A stretch of DNA of 64,000 bases from Prochlorococcus sp. AG-347-N23 (GTDB lineage: Bacteria > Cyanobacteriota > Cyanobacteriia > PCC-6307 > Cyanobiaceae), in NCBI GenBank assembly GCA_003281125.1, contig QCCW01000002.1, forward strand, positions 1 through 64,000, read 5' to 3'. The notes beneath the pieces are model-generated. The model searched no databases and was not told the DNA's origin. It saw nothing but the letters and a program-made list of their open reading frames with translations. The position numbers were made by a program, and so were the translations under genes. The number at the start of each line of letters is the position of its first letter. The first letter of the stretch is position 1. Shown here piece by piece: positions 1 to 11,415 of this stretch.

Positions 1-479
1 TAGGAGTTGATATAATTTCTATTCATGCTTCAGCAGGTCTAAAAGCCCTTAAGGATTCGAAGAAAGCATCTTTAGAAGGAGCCACCTCAGTAAGTGTTAA
101 ACCTCCATTTGTTGTAGGAATAACTGTTTTAACAAGCTTTTCTCTTAAAGATTTTCAAACTGATCTTGATAGAAATAATTCAATTGAAGAAAATGTATTG
201 AGACTTGCAAAATTGTCTTTTGATGCTGGATTAGATGGATGTGTTTGTTCACCTTGGGAGGTAAAAATGTTGAGATCTATTTATAAGAATAATTTTGAAC
301 TTATTACACCAGGCATCAGATTAAATATCGAAAGTAAAGATGATCAAAATAGAATTATGATTCCCCGTGAAGCTCTAGATAATGGGGCTTCTAAGTTAGT
401 CATTGGAAGATCAATATCAAAAGCTATAGATCCTAATAAAGCGCTAGTAGAAATATTTAAATCTATTGATTCTGATTAA
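1..479 (+). CDS. pyrF: Orotidine-5'-phosphate decarboxylase, 5' truncated by window edge
   Basis: Frame open from position 3 ([16 protein letters not shown]...); C-terminal TPGIRL and LVIGRSIS motifs typical of PyrF. Confidence 0.9.
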   Translation, partial: GVDIISIHASAGLKALKDSKKASLEGATSVSVKPPFVVGITVLTSFSLKDFQTDLDRNNSIEENVLRLAKLSFDAGLDGCVCSPWEVKMLRSIYKNNFELITPGIRLNIESKDDQNRIMIPREALDNGASKLVIGRSISKAIDPNKALVEIFKSIDSD

Positions 480-1056
480 TTTTGGATTCTTCTCCCTTAA
501 GCAATCTTGTTATGTTTGTTCTATGTTTCCAGATAACTAATAATGCCACAAATGTACTTATAAAAAAATATGAGTGTATAAATTTTCCTAGATAAAAAAA
601 CATAAAAATAGGAAGTAAGGTAGCAGCTGAAATACTAGATAAAGAAACAAATTTAGTTTTTGTTAGGACTATTAAAAAAATACCAAGAGATGCGAGTCCA
701 ACTTTCCAAGAAAGAGCTAAAAACATACCCAATCCAGTTGCAACAGCTTTCCCTCCTTTACCTCTAAGCCATATTGGCCAAATATGCCCTGAGATAGCTG
801 ATATACCTGCTATAACTTCTATTAATCCTTGATCTGTGTAATATTGAGCAATTTTTACTGCAATAAGGCCTTTCCCAACGTCAATTATAAATACAAAAAG
901 TGCAGGCCATTTCCCAACATTTCTTAAGACATTAGTGGCTCCAGTAGATCCAGAACCTATAGTTCTTAGATCTATATTTTTGAGATATTTTCCAATTAAA
1001 AAACCTGTCGGAAGTGATCCTAAAAGATAACTTGCAAAAATTATTAAGATATTCAT
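463..1056 (-). CDS. plsY: Glycerol-3-phosphate acyltransferase PlsY
   Basis: [26 protein letters not shown] and [21 protein letters not shown] motifs. Confidence 0.95.
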   Translation of the reverse strand: MNILIIFASYLLGSLPTGFLIGKYLKNIDLRTIGSGSTGATNVLRNVGKWPALFVFIIDVGKGLIAVKIAQYYTDQGLIEVIAGISAISGHIWPIWLRGKGGKAVATGLGMFLALSWKVGLASLGIFLIVLTKTKFVSLSSISAATLLPIFMFFYLGKFIHSYFFISTFVALLVIWKHRTNITRLLKGEESKINQNQ

Positions 1057-1061
1057 AAAGC

Positions 1062-2072
1062 CTAGTTTAGTTCAAGATCATCGTAAATTTCATTATCTGA
1101 TCCAGCAAATGCCACCCATAATGGGAATTGAAGTATAGGAATTTCAACAGAAGTTTCTGCTGCATCAATGATAATAAATGGCAATTCTTCATTCGCTTCT
1201 AATCTATCAGCTCTCTCGATGACACCTTCAGGCCTTTCAAAAAGAACAATCCCACTATTAGGTCCAAAGTCATCCCTTGTGAGACCTAGTGAATCTTGAA
1301 GAATTCTTCTCCATTCACCTAATCGTTCAGGCTGCGAAGCTAAAATAAGAGTCTGAAACTGATCTCCATATAATTCGCCAAGAATAGATATTAACCCTGC
1401 TGATAGCAAGGCATTTTTTTGTCGAGATCCTCTACTTTCAAGAGAACCTCTTCCGCCCATATTAAAGAACCAATCATTCATAAATTCTATATCTGATGCA
1501 TCAAGACTACGTCTTAATTTCCAAGGTTCAGCATAAAAATCAGGTTGTTCTGTGAAGGTTGAAAAGCAGCTTTTTATAATCTGTTCATCTGGTTTAAATG
1601 TTTCAGAAAGAGCAGGAACATTAGCCAGATTATTTTTGCTATTGTCTTGTTTTTTTTCATCAAGGGGAGATGGCTTTACGATTATGGGTTGAGAAACTAA
1701 TTCAAGTTTCTCTACATTTTGTGAAAGATTCTGCAAAGCCCCAGTTAAGTACTCTTGAAAGCCTTTAACTCTTTTAGCAATATTATCTGATTGACCCTTA
1801 AAATTTGACTCAATATCTTTCTCTAATTCAATTTTTTTTGTTTGCAATTCTTTTATTTCTCTAGCTAAAGAGTCTTTTTTTGTAATAAGATCGCTAAGAA
1901 TCTCATTAGAAATTTCATCAAAAGATTTTTTTAATTTCGCATTGCTTAGGGGAATCTTTTTATTTTGTGTTGCATTTTTCTTACTAGTTTGTTTGGTTTT
2001 ACCATCTGAGATTGACTTGCCTACGATTAATTCCTTCTCAGGATTATTATTTGAAATTTCTGTATTGGTCAT
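1062..2072 (-). CDS. DUF3086-like cyanobacterial protein
   Basis: 336 aa, coiled-coil N-terminus, C-terminus resembles cyanobacterial DUF3086 proteins. Confidence 0.75.
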   Translation of the reverse strand: MTNTEISNNNPEKELIVGKSISDGKTKQTSKKNATQNKKIPLSNAKLKKSFDEISNEILSDLITKKDSLAREIKELQTKKIELEKDIESNFKGQSDNIAKRVKGFQEYLTGALQNLSQNVEKLELVSQPIIVKPSPLDEKKQDNSKNNLANVPALSETFKPDEQIIKSCFSTFTEQPDFYAEPWKLRRSLDASDIEFMNDWFFNMGGRGSLESRGSRQKNALLSAGLISILGELYGDQFQTLILASQPERLGEWRRILQDSLGLTRDDFGPNSGIVLFERPEGVIERADRLEANEELPFIIIDAAETSVEIPILQFPLWVAFAGSDNEIYDDLELN

Positions 2073-2107
2073 TTAAATAATTTTGATGAATTAGCAAACA
2101 CTGAATT

Positions 2108-2512
2108 TTAGGAGTCTTTAATTTCCAAGGAGTCAACCTTTTTTAAAAGTTCATCTTTTAATTCCCGTGGATTAAATAATATTGGTAATAAATGAGGACT
2201 GGACTTTTCTCTAAAATAAAAGATACCTGGAATTACGGGGAAAAAGAATTTCCATGATATCCAGTTCTTAAATGGAAAAGTTCTAATTTCTTTACCTAAT
2301 TGTAAAACGATAAAATCCTCATTTGTTATTTTTATTCTTAAGGTAAATGACTGAAGCAATAAAAAAAAGCTAAAAGACGCAAAAACTATCGTTGGCAGAG
2401 AACCAATATTCAAAAATAAAAGCATAAAACTTAAAAAAATAAGAATGATTGGTAATTGAAATGATGGTGATATTATTACTGGTTTTTCTTTTTTTGATTT
2501 AGAGTTAAACAT
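2108..2512 (-). CDS. DUF3119-like membrane protein
   Basis: 134 aa, two N-terminal TM segments, FNPRELKDELLKKV C-terminus; adjacent to DUF3086 and MlaE-type permease. Confidence 0.6.
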   Translation of the reverse strand: MFNSKSKKEKPVIISPSFQLPIILIFLSFMLLFLNIGSLPTIVFASFSFFLLLQSFTLRIKITNEDFIVLQLGKEIRTFPFKNWISWKFFFPVIPGIFYFREKSSPHLLPILFNPRELKDELLKKVDSLEIKDS

Positions 2513-2515
2513 AGA

Positions 2516-3271
2516 TCATCCAAATAAAATTTGTGTTAGTAATACATCCATTAAAGATACAGTAACGAGAGTCATTACAACCGCTCCTGTTGTACTTGTT
2601 CCAACTTCTTTTGGACCTCCTTTTGTTGTGAGTCCATATCCGCAAGCAATAATTGAAATAAGTAATCCGAATACTACAGATTTTATTAACATTGAAGTTA
2701 AGTCTGAGCTAGTTAAGCTCACATTACCTGATCTTACAGATGTCCAGAAAACTATTGGAGGAACTTTATAAAAAATTGTGCTCCAAATTTGTCCACTCCA
2801 CAAAGCTACAGATAAAAACAAAAGACACTGTATCGGAGACATTATTACCATCGATAATAACCTTGGGACTACCAAATATTGGACTGGTTCGGTTCTTAGC
2901 ATTGTTATAGCCTCAATTTGTTCTGTAACTTTCATAGTCCCCAGTTGAGCAGCATAAGCGGTGGCAACTTTTCCAGTCATTAATGTAGCAGTTAGAAGAG
3001 GGGCCATTTCTCTGGCCATTCCTACCGCTAATAAACCTCCTATTTCACTTGATACACCCATGCTTGTAAGTTGTGAAGCAACTTGAATATTAAAAACTGT
3101 ACCTGCTGCTATTCCTGTAATTAATACAATTAACAAACTTCCAGGACCTGACTCCATTAGTTGGTCAAAGAGATCATTTTTGGAAATTTTACCTCTAAAG
3201 ATAAAATTAATTGCCTGCCCTCCAATGATTAAGCTGTTTAGAAGCCTTTTAAAAAACTTAGGATAATACAT
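2516..3271 (-). CDS. MlaE/YrbE-type ABC transporter permease (Ycf63-like)
   Basis: VGMAREMAPLLTATLMTGKVATAYAAQLGTMKVTEQIEAI, GLTTKGGPKEVGTSTTGAVV motifs. Confidence 0.9.
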   Translation of the reverse strand: MYYPKFFKRLLNSLIIGGQAINFIFRGKISKNDLFDQLMESGPGSLLIVLITGIAAGTVFNIQVASQLTSMGVSSEIGGLLAVGMAREMAPLLTATLMTGKVATAYAAQLGTMKVTEQIEAITMLRTEPVQYLVVPRLLSMVIMSPIQCLLFLSVALWSGQIWSTIFYKVPPIVFWTSVRSGNVSLTSSDLTSMLIKSVVFGLLISIIACGYGLTTKGGPKEVGTSTTGAVVMTLVTVSLMDVLLTQILFG

Positions 3272-3280
3272 ATCTCTATA

Positions 3281-4678
3281 TTAGTTCGTAATTAATTTCC
3301 GATCCCATTTCCTCATGATTAAAAGACCAACTATTACCAAAATTGAGGGTATAAAACCAATGCACAATCTAATAGTTAATTGTGCTGAGGTGCATTGTTC
3401 GATGATATTTAAACTATCTTTATCAACAATGCATGATTGATAACCAGATAAATACAACAAAAATCCTAATAATTGAACACTAAACGCAATGCCAATCTTC
3501 TGAATAAGCACCATCCAAGCAGTATATAATCCTGCTGGTTTCTCTGGATCTTCATCTATTGCATCAGGAAGTAATGACCATGGGATAAGAAAAGCAGTTG
3601 AAGCTCCAATACCAATAAGACAGATTATGAAAATTAAAAGAATGAACAAAATTGTGTTACCGGCATTTAGAAATAAAATATCCTCAACCCCTGAAACTCT
3701 TGATAAAGAAGGTAAAAGTAAAGCTGCCGTACATGAAATAATCCACATTATCGCTCCATAATTTAAAGCTGATATTCTATTCAATTTATTAGATACTCTT
3801 GTCCATATTTGTAAACCTATTAAGGCGCTAATTTGGAAAGGTATAGGGATCCACTTCGCAATATGTGCTGGTACATTCAGTACATCCTCTACATAGATTA
3901 AAGCTACAGTTTGCATCAATTGTAAGGCGCACCAAAGGAGAATATAAAGCGTAATAACTTTGAGAAATTTTTTATTTCTGAAGATCCTTTTGAATTGAAG
4001 TGTTATAGGTTCAACTTTTCCTGAAGGTCGTCTTGCTTTTTTTGCAAATGGGGCTAATCCCCAACAGGATATTAATGTGGTAGCAACTGCAATAGAGCCA
4101 CTTATTTTACCCATTAAAAAATATTCATCATTTGCTGATCCTTCAGAACCTAAGACAATTCCAGCAATTATCAAACCAGTTAGTCCCGCAATTATTGAGC
4201 CAGTAAATCTAGATGCGTTTAATCTTGTTCTTATGGTTGTTTTTTCAGAAATTTCTGTCGATAAGGCTGCAAAAGGAAGATTGATACTTGTATAAGCAGT
4301 CATTACGAATATAGAAATTATGGCATAGTAGATAGTCTTGGTTAGCACTGAACCAGTTGGTGTCCACCATATTGCAGCTAAAGAGAAACCAAGAGGAACA
4401 GATGCTGCCACCATCCACGGTATTCTTGGCCCCCATCTTGATTTGGTCCGATCACTTAACCATCCAATTAACGGATCATTTACTGCGTCCCATATCTTTA
4501 TTAACATCAATAATGAACCTGCAATTATTACTGGTAATCCAGCAGAAATAAAGAATTTGAAAAGAAAAAAACCAAATTGCGTCGCGACTAAGCCTGTACC
4601 TGCATCTCCTAGTCCATAAGAAAACATTAATCTTGTTGTTGATCTAATAATATTTTTTTTCGAGTGTGAATTTTCCAA
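3281..4678 (-). CDS. GPH/MFS family sugar:cation symporter-like transporter
   Basis: 465 aa polytopic; NDPLIGWLSDRTKSRWGPRIPWM motif of the glycoside-pentoside-hexuronide family. Confidence 0.85.
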   Translation of the reverse strand: MENSHSKKNIIRSTTRLMFSYGLGDAGTGLVATQFGFFLFKFFISAGLPVIIAGSLLMLIKIWDAVNDPLIGWLSDRTKSRWGPRIPWMVAASVPLGFSLAAIWWTPTGSVLTKTIYYAIISIFVMTAYTSINLPFAALSTEISEKTTIRTRLNASRFTGSIIAGLTGLIIAGIVLGSEGSANDEYFLMGKISGSIAVATTLISCWGLAPFAKKARRPSGKVEPITLQFKRIFRNKKFLKVITLYILLWCALQLMQTVALIYVEDVLNVPAHIAKWIPIPFQISALIGLQIWTRVSNKLNRISALNYGAIMWIISCTAALLLPSLSRVSGVEDILFLNAGNTILFILLIFIICLIGIGASTAFLIPWSLLPDAIDEDPEKPAGLYTAWMVLIQKIGIAFSVQLLGFLLYLSGYQSCIVDKDSLNIIEQCTSAQLTIRLCIGFIPSILVIVGLLIMRKWDRKLITN

Positions 4679-4739
4679 TCTTTTTACTCTGTTGATTGTT
4701 TGATAATGTATTATTGCAATGGTAATTCTATTACTTAAT

Positions 4740-4810
4740 GCGGGCGTGGTTTAGTGGTAAAACCTCAGCCTTCCAAGCTGAAGATGCGGGTTCGATTCCC
4801 GCCGCCCGCT
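4740..4810 (+). tRNA. tRNA-Gly(TCC)
   Basis: Cloverleaf: GCGGGCG/CGCCCGC acceptor, anticodon loop CTTCCAA, T-arm CGGGTTCGATTCCCG. Confidence 0.95.
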
Positions 4811-4811
4811 T

Positions 4812-6845
4812 TTAGAATATATTATTTTTCCCCCAAAAAACTTCTTCTGAAATGATTAATAAAGAGCTCCTACTCTTTATTGAAACAGATTTTTCATTAA
4901 CAGTTATGGGTTCGAAAATTTCAGACATACTAGTATCGATAACCTTTAACCAATTGTATTTACATTTTGGCAAAGGGAAATCGATACTTTTTGAATATGC
5001 ATTTAAACCTATCCAGACTAGAGGATTATTTTTGCCTTTGTTAATGCTAAAGGCAACTGTATGAGACCAACTACTCCAATCGGGGCTATCTAACTTTGTT
5101 CCATGCCAATGATATGTTGGTATATTTTCATGGTTTTGATTATTAGGCAAGAATGATGGATTGAAAATGTCTATAAGTTTTTTTCGAATTTTTATAACGT
5201 ATTTAAAATATTCTAATAATTCCAAATCTTGTTGACTATGATCCCAATTCATACAACCCAATAAATTATTTTGGCACCAAGAATTATTGTTGCCGCCTTG
5301 GGATCTTCCTATTTCATCACCCATAAGTATCATTGGAACACCTTTAGAAATAAGTAAACTAAGAATAAGATTTTTTTGCTGTCTTTTTCTTAAATCTTTG
5401 ACTAAAAAGTTTGTAGTTGGCCCTTCTATTCCATGATTCCAAGAATTATTATGGTTATCACCATCTCTATTTTGTTCTCTATTGGCAAAATTATGTTTTC
5501 TATTAAATGTTACTAAATCTTTTAGAGTGAATCCATCATGTGAAGTAATAAAGTTTATTGATTTTGGGAAAATGTCATCCTCTTTATAAAAAGATGGAGT
5601 ACCTTTTATTTTATCGCTCATATTCCAAGCGGTATCTTTGTCTCCCTTCCAAAATCTCCGCAAGTCATCTCTGAAATGACCATTCCATGTGAAAGTATTC
5701 TTCGATGGGAAATTACCTAATTTATATAAACCACCACAATCCCAAGGTTCACTTATTAACTTGATGTCAATAAGTTCTGGCTCACATTCTATATCTTCAA
5801 AAATTGGAGGATTATCGAGCGGCGTAAGATTTTCTCCCCTTGAAAGTGCAATTCCTAAATCAAATCTAAAACCATCAACCCCTAATTCAGTCGCCCAACA
5901 CTTTAATGATTCAACAATTAGTTTTCTAACTAATCCTCTGTTTGCTGCAATAGTATTACCACACCCAGAAACGTCCTGATAATTTTTATCTTTTCCAATA
6001 AAATAGTAGAGGTTTTCATCTATACCTTTCCAAGATATTGCAGGCCCCTGAGTATCACCCTCAGAAGTATGATTGTATACAACATCTAAGATGACCTCAA
6101 TCTTTGCTTTATGACATTCCTCTACTAATCTTCTAAATTCCTCTCTATTATTTTCGGCGGATTCATTTGAAACATATTCAAAATGCGGAGTAAACCAATT
6201 TATCGGACTATAACCCCAAAAATTTTTTAAACCATTTGGAGCATCAGTTGGATCAAAACAAAAAATTGGTAGTAATTCAATTGTTGTAATACCAAGTTCT
6301 TTGAGATAAGGGATTTTTTTTAAAAATTGCTTAAAAGAACTTTCATTTTTATCAGTTGATTCATTGAAGGCTTTGATATGAAGTTCATATATAATTGTTT
6401 CTTCCCAAGAATGTTTCGGTCTTGGATAATCCTCAAAATTAAATAATTTCCTATCGCAAACAACGCTTTTAAGACAAGAATTAGTGTTTTCTTGGTTTTT
6501 TAATGCATTTTCTCTTTTATAACTTCCCCATCCAGTAATACCCCTTGAACATGGATCAAGTAATACTTTTTTTTCAAAGTTATTATTAATTTCATTATTT
6601 TTTTGTTTTATTCTAAAAGCATAAATACAACCCTCATTTAGATTTTCTATTTCCGCATGCCAGTATGGACCTGTATTATGATCCTGATTTAGTTTAAATA
6701 TAGTTTTTGGGGTAATAGAGTCTTCTCTTTCAAATAATAAGATTTCTACATATTCTGCATTTGTGGCTATTAAGGAAAAATTAACTCCTTCTGAAGTTAG
6801 AGAACTTCCTAAAGGAAATGGTTTACCTTTATTGATATGATTCAC
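4812..6845 (-). CDS. glgX: Glycogen debranching enzyme / isoamylase (GH13)
   Basis: GKPFPLGSSLTSEGVNFSL start, EVILDVVYNHTSEG, GFRFDLG, NFITSHDGFTLKDLV motifs. Confidence 0.85.
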   Translation of the reverse strand: MNHINKGKPFPLGSSLTSEGVNFSLIATNAEYVEILLFEREDSITPKTIFKLNQDHNTGPYWHAEIENLNEGCIYAFRIKQKNNEINNNFEKKVLLDPCSRGITGWGSYKRENALKNQENTNSCLKSVVCDRKLFNFEDYPRPKHSWEETIIYELHIKAFNESTDKNESSFKQFLKKIPYLKELGITTIELLPIFCFDPTDAPNGLKNFWGYSPINWFTPHFEYVSNESAENNREEFRRLVEECHKAKIEVILDVVYNHTSEGDTQGPAISWKGIDENLYYFIGKDKNYQDVSGCGNTIAANRGLVRKLIVESLKCWATELGVDGFRFDLGIALSRGENLTPLDNPPIFEDIECEPELIDIKLISEPWDCGGLYKLGNFPSKNTFTWNGHFRDDLRRFWKGDKDTAWNMSDKIKGTPSFYKEDDIFPKSINFITSHDGFTLKDLVTFNRKHNFANREQNRDGDNHNNSWNHGIEGPTTNFLVKDLRKRQQKNLILSLLISKGVPMILMGDEIGRSQGGNNNSWCQNNLLGCMNWDHSQQDLELLEYFKYVIKIRKKLIDIFNPSFLPNNQNHENIPTYHWHGTKLDSPDWSSWSHTVAFSINKGKNNPLVWIGLNAYSKSIDFPLPKCKYNWLKVIDTSMSEIFEPITVNEKSVSIKSRSSLLIISEEVFWGKNNIF

Positions 6846-7470
6846 TTTCTAATATCATGGATTAGTTAAATATTGGGATAATTTTATTCAAATTACTGAT
6901 AACTGAATAATAGATACAAATTTTAAAAAAAAACTTAAATTTTATGTTTCACTAATCAACTTTATTAAATCTTTAAGAGTATTAATTTTCTAACTAATTG
7001 AAGCTTAAACATTCACCTGCTCAGTGCATAAAACGTTAGAGAACAATTTTATTAATGAGACAACAAGGTTTTTCTTGATTTCAAAATACAAATTATGCTT
7101 TTTCATGTGATGAGAAGGAAATATATATGAAAGTTAATAAAAAATAATAAATAGTTCAAATTCTTAACTTTATTACTATTTGATATCAATCCTCTTGATA
7201 AATAAAGTTAGATTTTTTAATTCTAAATCCAGTCCTGCCAATAGATTTAGCTGTTTTCTAAATAAAGAGGTTGTTTTTTGTTTAAGAAGAATTTGAGGCT
7301 ATAAAAATAAATAATGTAGCTAAAAATGTCCCTAAGATTTGTATAAAGCTTTGCGCCGCCGGCATTTTCGGTTGCCGTATTTGTATTTGCTCCATATGAT
7401 GTGCAAGTTCGAGGTTTTTAGACTTGATTTAAACTCTTGTCTATTGAATCTCTGCTTTACAAACAATTCA

Positions 7471-7746
7471 ATGAACAAAGCTGATTTAGTAAATCTTGTT
7501 GCTGCTCGTACAGAGCTCACAAAAACGGATGTTTCTTTAGTTGTTGATGCAGCTATTGAAACTATTGTTGATTCAGTAGTGGAAGGCAAAAAAGTCTCCC
7601 TACTAGGATTTGGTTCTTTTGAGCCAAGAGATCGTTCTGCAAGACAGGGATTAAACCCTAAAACAGGCGAAAAAATAGCTATACCTGCTAAAAGAGTTCC
7701 AACATTCTCAGCAGGTAAACTTTTTAAGGAAAGAGTTCAAGGGTAA
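7471..7746 (+). CDS. hup: HU-like nucleoid protein
   Basis: MNKADLVNLVAARTELTKTDVSL...GFGSFEPRDRSARQGLNPKTGEKIAIPAKRVPTFSAGKLFKERV; start placed at internal ATG rather than ORF start 7339. Confidence 0.95.
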   Translation: MNKADLVNLVAARTELTKTDVSLVVDAAIETIVDSVVEGKKVSLLGFGSFEPRDRSARQGLNPKTGEKIAIPAKRVPTFSAGKLFKERVQG

Positions 7747-7775
7747 TCTTTTATCTATTACTTTCTTTAATGCTG

Positions 7776-7803
7776 AGGTGCTCTTCTAGGGCATCTTTTT
7801 TTT
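7776..7803 (+). terminator. Rho-independent terminator after hup
   Basis: AGGTGCTC-TTCTA-GGGCATCT stem-loop (with GU pairs) followed by a run of T. Confidence 0.75.
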
Positions 7804-7876
7804 TGGAATAAGATGCCTTTAAATCAATGACTATAATCTTTAAAATGGTATCAAAAATTTTGAAGTCTTAAAAGTA

Positions 7877-8188
7877 ATGAAATATTTAACTTTTTTATTC
7901 CTAAAATTTTTGTTGTTATCTAATTTTGTCATAGCAGAAACAATACCAACAAAATCAAAGATTTTAAAAGAAGCTAGTTATTGCATTAAATATTCTAAAA
8001 CCAAAGTTTGTAAGGATTTAGTTTCTGACTTAGAAAAACTTCAATTACTTGTATTTGACCAAAATAGATTCAAATGTCAATCAAGTTTATTGGGTATGCA
8101 GTCGGCAATTATTGAAGCTTATTTTTTAAAAAATTTATCAAATGAGATAATTTCATTTATGATCCCATATGTGATTAAAAATTGTTAA
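7877..8188 (+). CDS. Small putative secreted hypothetical protein
   Basis: 103 aa with N-terminal signal-like hydrophobic segment and five Cys residues. Confidence 0.6.
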   Translation: MKYLTFLFLKFLLLSNFVIAETIPTKSKILKEASYCIKYSKTKVCKDLVSDLEKLQLLVFDQNRFKCQSSLLGMQSAIIEAYFLKNLSNEIISFMIPYVIKNC

Positions 8189-8243
8189 TTATTAAGAAAT
8201 TTCATTTTTTTGGAATATTATAAATCTTTGATTTGAAGTATTA

Positions 8244-8489
8244 ATGGTAAAAGGTTTCTCCGATAATGAAGTTAAAAGTGATACTGAAATAAAAGAACAA
8301 AAAAAAGAAAAAAAAGGCTTAGCAGCTTTTCTTAAAGGTAAGAAATTTACTTACACTTTGCCAGGCAAAAAACAAATAAATATTTTTGGATCAATAGTAT
8401 TAGGCTTAAATATGATTTTAATCTTGCTAGTTATCCTTTATTTAAAGAATCAAGAATTCCATGACTTTGTTTTTAATGTTGGTCGTTAA
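8244..8489 (+). CDS. Hypothetical single-TM protein
   Basis: 81 aa, Lys-rich N-terminus then TM near C-terminus. Confidence 0.6.
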   Translation: MVKGFSDNEVKSDTEIKEQKKEKKGLAAFLKGKKFTYTLPGKKQINIFGSIVLGLNMILILLVILYLKNQEFHDFVFNVGR

Positions 8490-8545
8490 ATATTTTTAGA
8501 TCGAAAAAATTTTTTAAATGATATATTTAAATTTTAGAAATTCTT

Positions 8546-8803
8546 ATGAAGGTAGTAAATTTAGTTTTTCAAGTATTTTTTATGTTAGTAATCCTTCTGT
8601 TTTTGATATATTTTCTAACAGGTTATGATTCTGCTTTTGAGGCAGACCAGAAATGTCATTCATATCTTTCAAGCTTCGATAACATATCTGGAAATTATGG
8701 TTGTGATCATGACACTGAGACACATCAGTGGATACTTTACGAGTCAAGTAACAAAAACGAACCAGCTAATATTATTAAAAAATTTAGGTACAAATTTTTA
8801 TAA
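8546..8803 (+). CDS. Hypothetical single-TM protein
   Basis: 85 aa, N-terminal TM, short Cys/His-containing tail. Confidence 0.6.
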   Translation: MKVVNLVFQVFFMLVILLFLIYFLTGYDSAFEADQKCHSYLSSFDNISGNYGCDHDTETHQWILYESSNKNEPANIIKKFRYKFL

Positions 8804-9010
8804 CTCAAATTTTTTATAAAAAAACTTTGCACCCATTATGGATATTATCGCAGTAATTGTGAAAGTAATATACTGATATACGCTTCCTTCTAAGTAAATC
8901 TTATTTTTATAAAGTGGATAATCAATGAGAGAACCTAATGTTCCCCAAATTATTACCCATATAGATATGTAGAGGATTGCTTTTATTGGATTAGATTTTT
9001 TTTCTTCCAT
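8798..9010 (-). CDS. Small membrane protein of unknown function
   Basis: 70 aa, two predicted TM segments; directly downstream of hli-like gene. Confidence 0.6.
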   Translation of the reverse strand: MEEKKSNPIKAILYISIWVIIWGTLGSLIDYPLYKNKIYLEGSVYQYITFTITAIISIMGAKFFYKKFEL

Positions 9011-9012
9011 TT

Positions 9013-9258
9013 TTAATTGATACCAAAAATTGAAGAAGTCACAGGTCTGCCGCTAAAAACTAACTCGGTTAATATGAGCATTAAGAATCCAATCATGGCT
9101 GCTCTACCATTCACAAGCTCTGCGCTGCTATTAAATCCAAATACATTCTTTACCTCATCCCCTTGATTGTCTACCCATTTTGAGTCTTCATTATCAGTTG
9201 ATGATGTATTAGTAAAATCATCATTTTCATTTTCCATTTGTAAGTCGTCTTCTTTCAT
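9013..9258 (-). CDS. hli: High-light-inducible (CAB-like) protein
   Basis: SAELVNGRAAMIGFLMLILTELVFSG chlorophyll-binding helix motif. Confidence 0.9.
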   Translation of the reverse strand: MKEDDLQMENENDDFTNTSSTDNEDSKWVDNQGDEVKNVFGFNSSAELVNGRAAMIGFLMLILTELVFSGRPVTSSIFGIN

Positions 9259-9312
9259 AGATTTTTAAACTATTTTAATAATTTTTGAAGTAATTTATTA
9301 TTAAATAAAATT

Positions 9313-10326
9313 CTAGATTATTAAAGAAATTAAGACAAAAATTATTATCCATAAAAATTGTAATCTCAAAATTAATTGACAAATTAATTTGATTTTTTCT
9401 ACATTGCAGTTATCTCCAGTTTCATTAATTATTGGCTTTTCAATAATTTCATTTTTATATTTACTTTTGCCACCTAATTTAATGTTGGAAATATAGGCAA
9501 ATATAGCTTGTGAAATTCCAGCATTGGGCGAATCATATTTTTTACCATCAAGATAACTTTTTTTTATGATTGATCCATACTCATTAACTTTCGAGCTAAC
9601 TAAAGGTAATGTTATTAAAACTAATCTTGAAGGAATAAACGTAAAAATATCTTCGATTTTTGCACTGAAAAAACCTAAATATCTAAAGTAATCATATTTG
9701 TAACCTATCATTGAATCTAAAGTGCTTATTGCCTTATAAGAAAATCCAAGTGACAAAGGCCCTGGCAGGAAAATTGAAAACCTCATCAAAACAATTCCAA
9801 TAAAAATCCAAAATAATGGCCCAAATATTCCATCAACAGAATTTTCGGTAAGGCTCTCAGTACTTGATCTCAAAAGATGTTTGATGGTGGATGACCTTAC
9901 ATCCCTACTAACTATTCTTTGAACCTTCTCCTTGATTATTCTCTTATTTTGAATATTAATTTCTTTGCGTTCTATAAGCTCTGCAATTTCTTGCACACTT
10001 GAAATAAGTCCTCTAGCCGCAATACAACTTGAAAGTCCAAAAAAAATAAACAATCCACTAAAAAAATGATTTCCTAAGTTTACATAACTAAGTTCTATCA
10101 ATTTCCCTAAACCAAAACTCATTCCAATAGTGGATATAGCTACGAAGAAACCACCCCAAAATAATATATTTTTATTTTCTCCAAAACTATTTATTAGGTA
10201 ATCAGATATTTTTTTTATGTAAAAGCCAATTATTTGAACGGGGTGGATTAAGAATCTTGGATCGCCGATCAATAAATCAAAACCAATCGATCCAAGAAAT
10301 AGTAAAAATAAATTTATTTCAGCCAA
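9313..10326 (-). CDS. cobD: Adenosylcobinamide-phosphate synthase CobD/CbiB
   Basis: [37 protein letters not shown] motifs. Confidence 0.93.
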   Translation of the reverse strand: MAEINLFLLFLGSIGFDLLIGDPRFLIHPVQIIGFYIKKISDYLINSFGENKNILFWGGFFVAISTIGMSFGLGKLIELSYVNLGNHFFSGLFIFFGLSSCIAARGLISSVQEIAELIERKEINIQNKRIIKEKVQRIVSRDVRSSTIKHLLRSSTESLTENSVDGIFGPLFWIFIGIVLMRFSIFLPGPLSLGFSYKAISTLDSMIGYKYDYFRYLGFFSAKIEDIFTFIPSRLVLITLPLVSSKVNEYGSIIKKSYLDGKKYDSPNAGISQAIFAYISNIKLGGKSKYKNEIIEKPIINETGDNCNVEKIKLICQLILRLQFLWIIIFVLISLII

Positions 10327-11303
10327 CTGAACATCGAGCGCAGACCTTTACCAACTTTCTCAATTTCATGTTTTGAGTTCTCTTCTCTTAATTTTGTCAT
10401 AAAGGGTTTGTTTTTATCGCATTCTTCCACAAAATTCTTAGCGAAAGTTCCATCTTGAATATCCTTTAGAATTTTCTGCATTTCTTTCTTTGTATCACTA
10501 TTGATAAGTCTTTTACCACTTACATAATCTCCATATTCTGCAGTATTTGAAATGGAATCTCTCATTTGAGATAAGCCTCCCTTCACCATTAAATCAACAA
10601 TAAGTTTAACTTCATGTAAGCATTCGAAGTAAGCAAGTTCGGGCTGATATCCTGCCTCCACAAGAGTTTCGAAGCCTGATTTGACGAGTTCTGATAATCC
10701 TCCGCATAAAACTGCTTGTTCTCCAAATAAATCAGTTTCTGTTTCTTCTTTGAAGTTTGTTTCAAGAATCCCAGCTCTCGTTCCACCAATCCCTTTAGCG
10801 TAAGCCATCGCCAATGATCTTGCATGCCCGGAAGAATCCTGCTCTACTGCAAATAATGCTGGAACTCCTTGACCATTCTGATATTCCCAACGAACTGTGT
10901 GTCCAGGTCCTTTTGGAGCAATCATTACAACATCTACAAAACTAGGAGGTTTGATAAGTCCGAATCTTATATTGAAGCCATGAGCAAAACTTAATATCTT
11001 TCCTTCTTTTAAATTTGGTTCTATTTCTTTAAGGTAAACATCTTTCTGAAACTCATCTGGGAGGAGAATCATAATCCAGTCTGCTTTTTCGCAAGCTTCA
11101 GAAACGCTAAATACTTGTAGACCATCGCTAATAGCTTTACTTTCAGACTTACTCCCTTTATATAATCCAACAATTACGTCCATTCCGCTATCTTTGAGGT
11201 TTAGGGCATGTGCATGACCTTGTGAACCATATCCAATAATAGCTATTGTTTTATTAGTTAAAAGACTTAGATCTGCATCTGTGTCGTAAAAGAGTTGGGT
11301 CAT
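10314..11303 (-). CDS. ilvC: Ketol-acid reductoisomerase
   Basis: [66 protein letters not shown]. Confidence 0.98.
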   Translation of the reverse strand: MTQLFYDTDADLSLLTNKTIAIIGYGSQGHAHALNLKDSGMDVIVGLYKGSKSESKAISDGLQVFSVSEACEKADWIMILLPDEFQKDVYLKEIEPNLKEGKILSFAHGFNIRFGLIKPPSFVDVVMIAPKGPGHTVRWEYQNGQGVPALFAVEQDSSGHARSLAMAYAKGIGGTRAGILETNFKEETETDLFGEQAVLCGGLSELVKSGFETLVEAGYQPELAYFECLHEVKLIVDLMVKGGLSQMRDSISNTAEYGDYVSGKRLINSDTKKEMQKILKDIQDGTFAKNFVEECDKNKPFMTKLREENSKHEIEKVGKGLRSMFSWLK

Positions 11304-11415
11304 TAGTTGTAGCTGCTTTGCATTTGATAATTAATATTTTAGACATTAAAGGTGTAAATAAACCAAAAAATTATAAATTTAAAAATGAAAATTTAAATAT
11401 TGGATTTTAGAAAAT

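Noticed and set aside
4077-4619. Several ORFs antisense or out of frame in the GPH transporter gene
   Set aside because: Shadow ORFs of a well supported CDS; no recognisable domains.
7339-7470. 44-aa N-terminal extension of hup ORF
   Set aside because: Not HU-like; the canonical MNKADLV start is at 7471.
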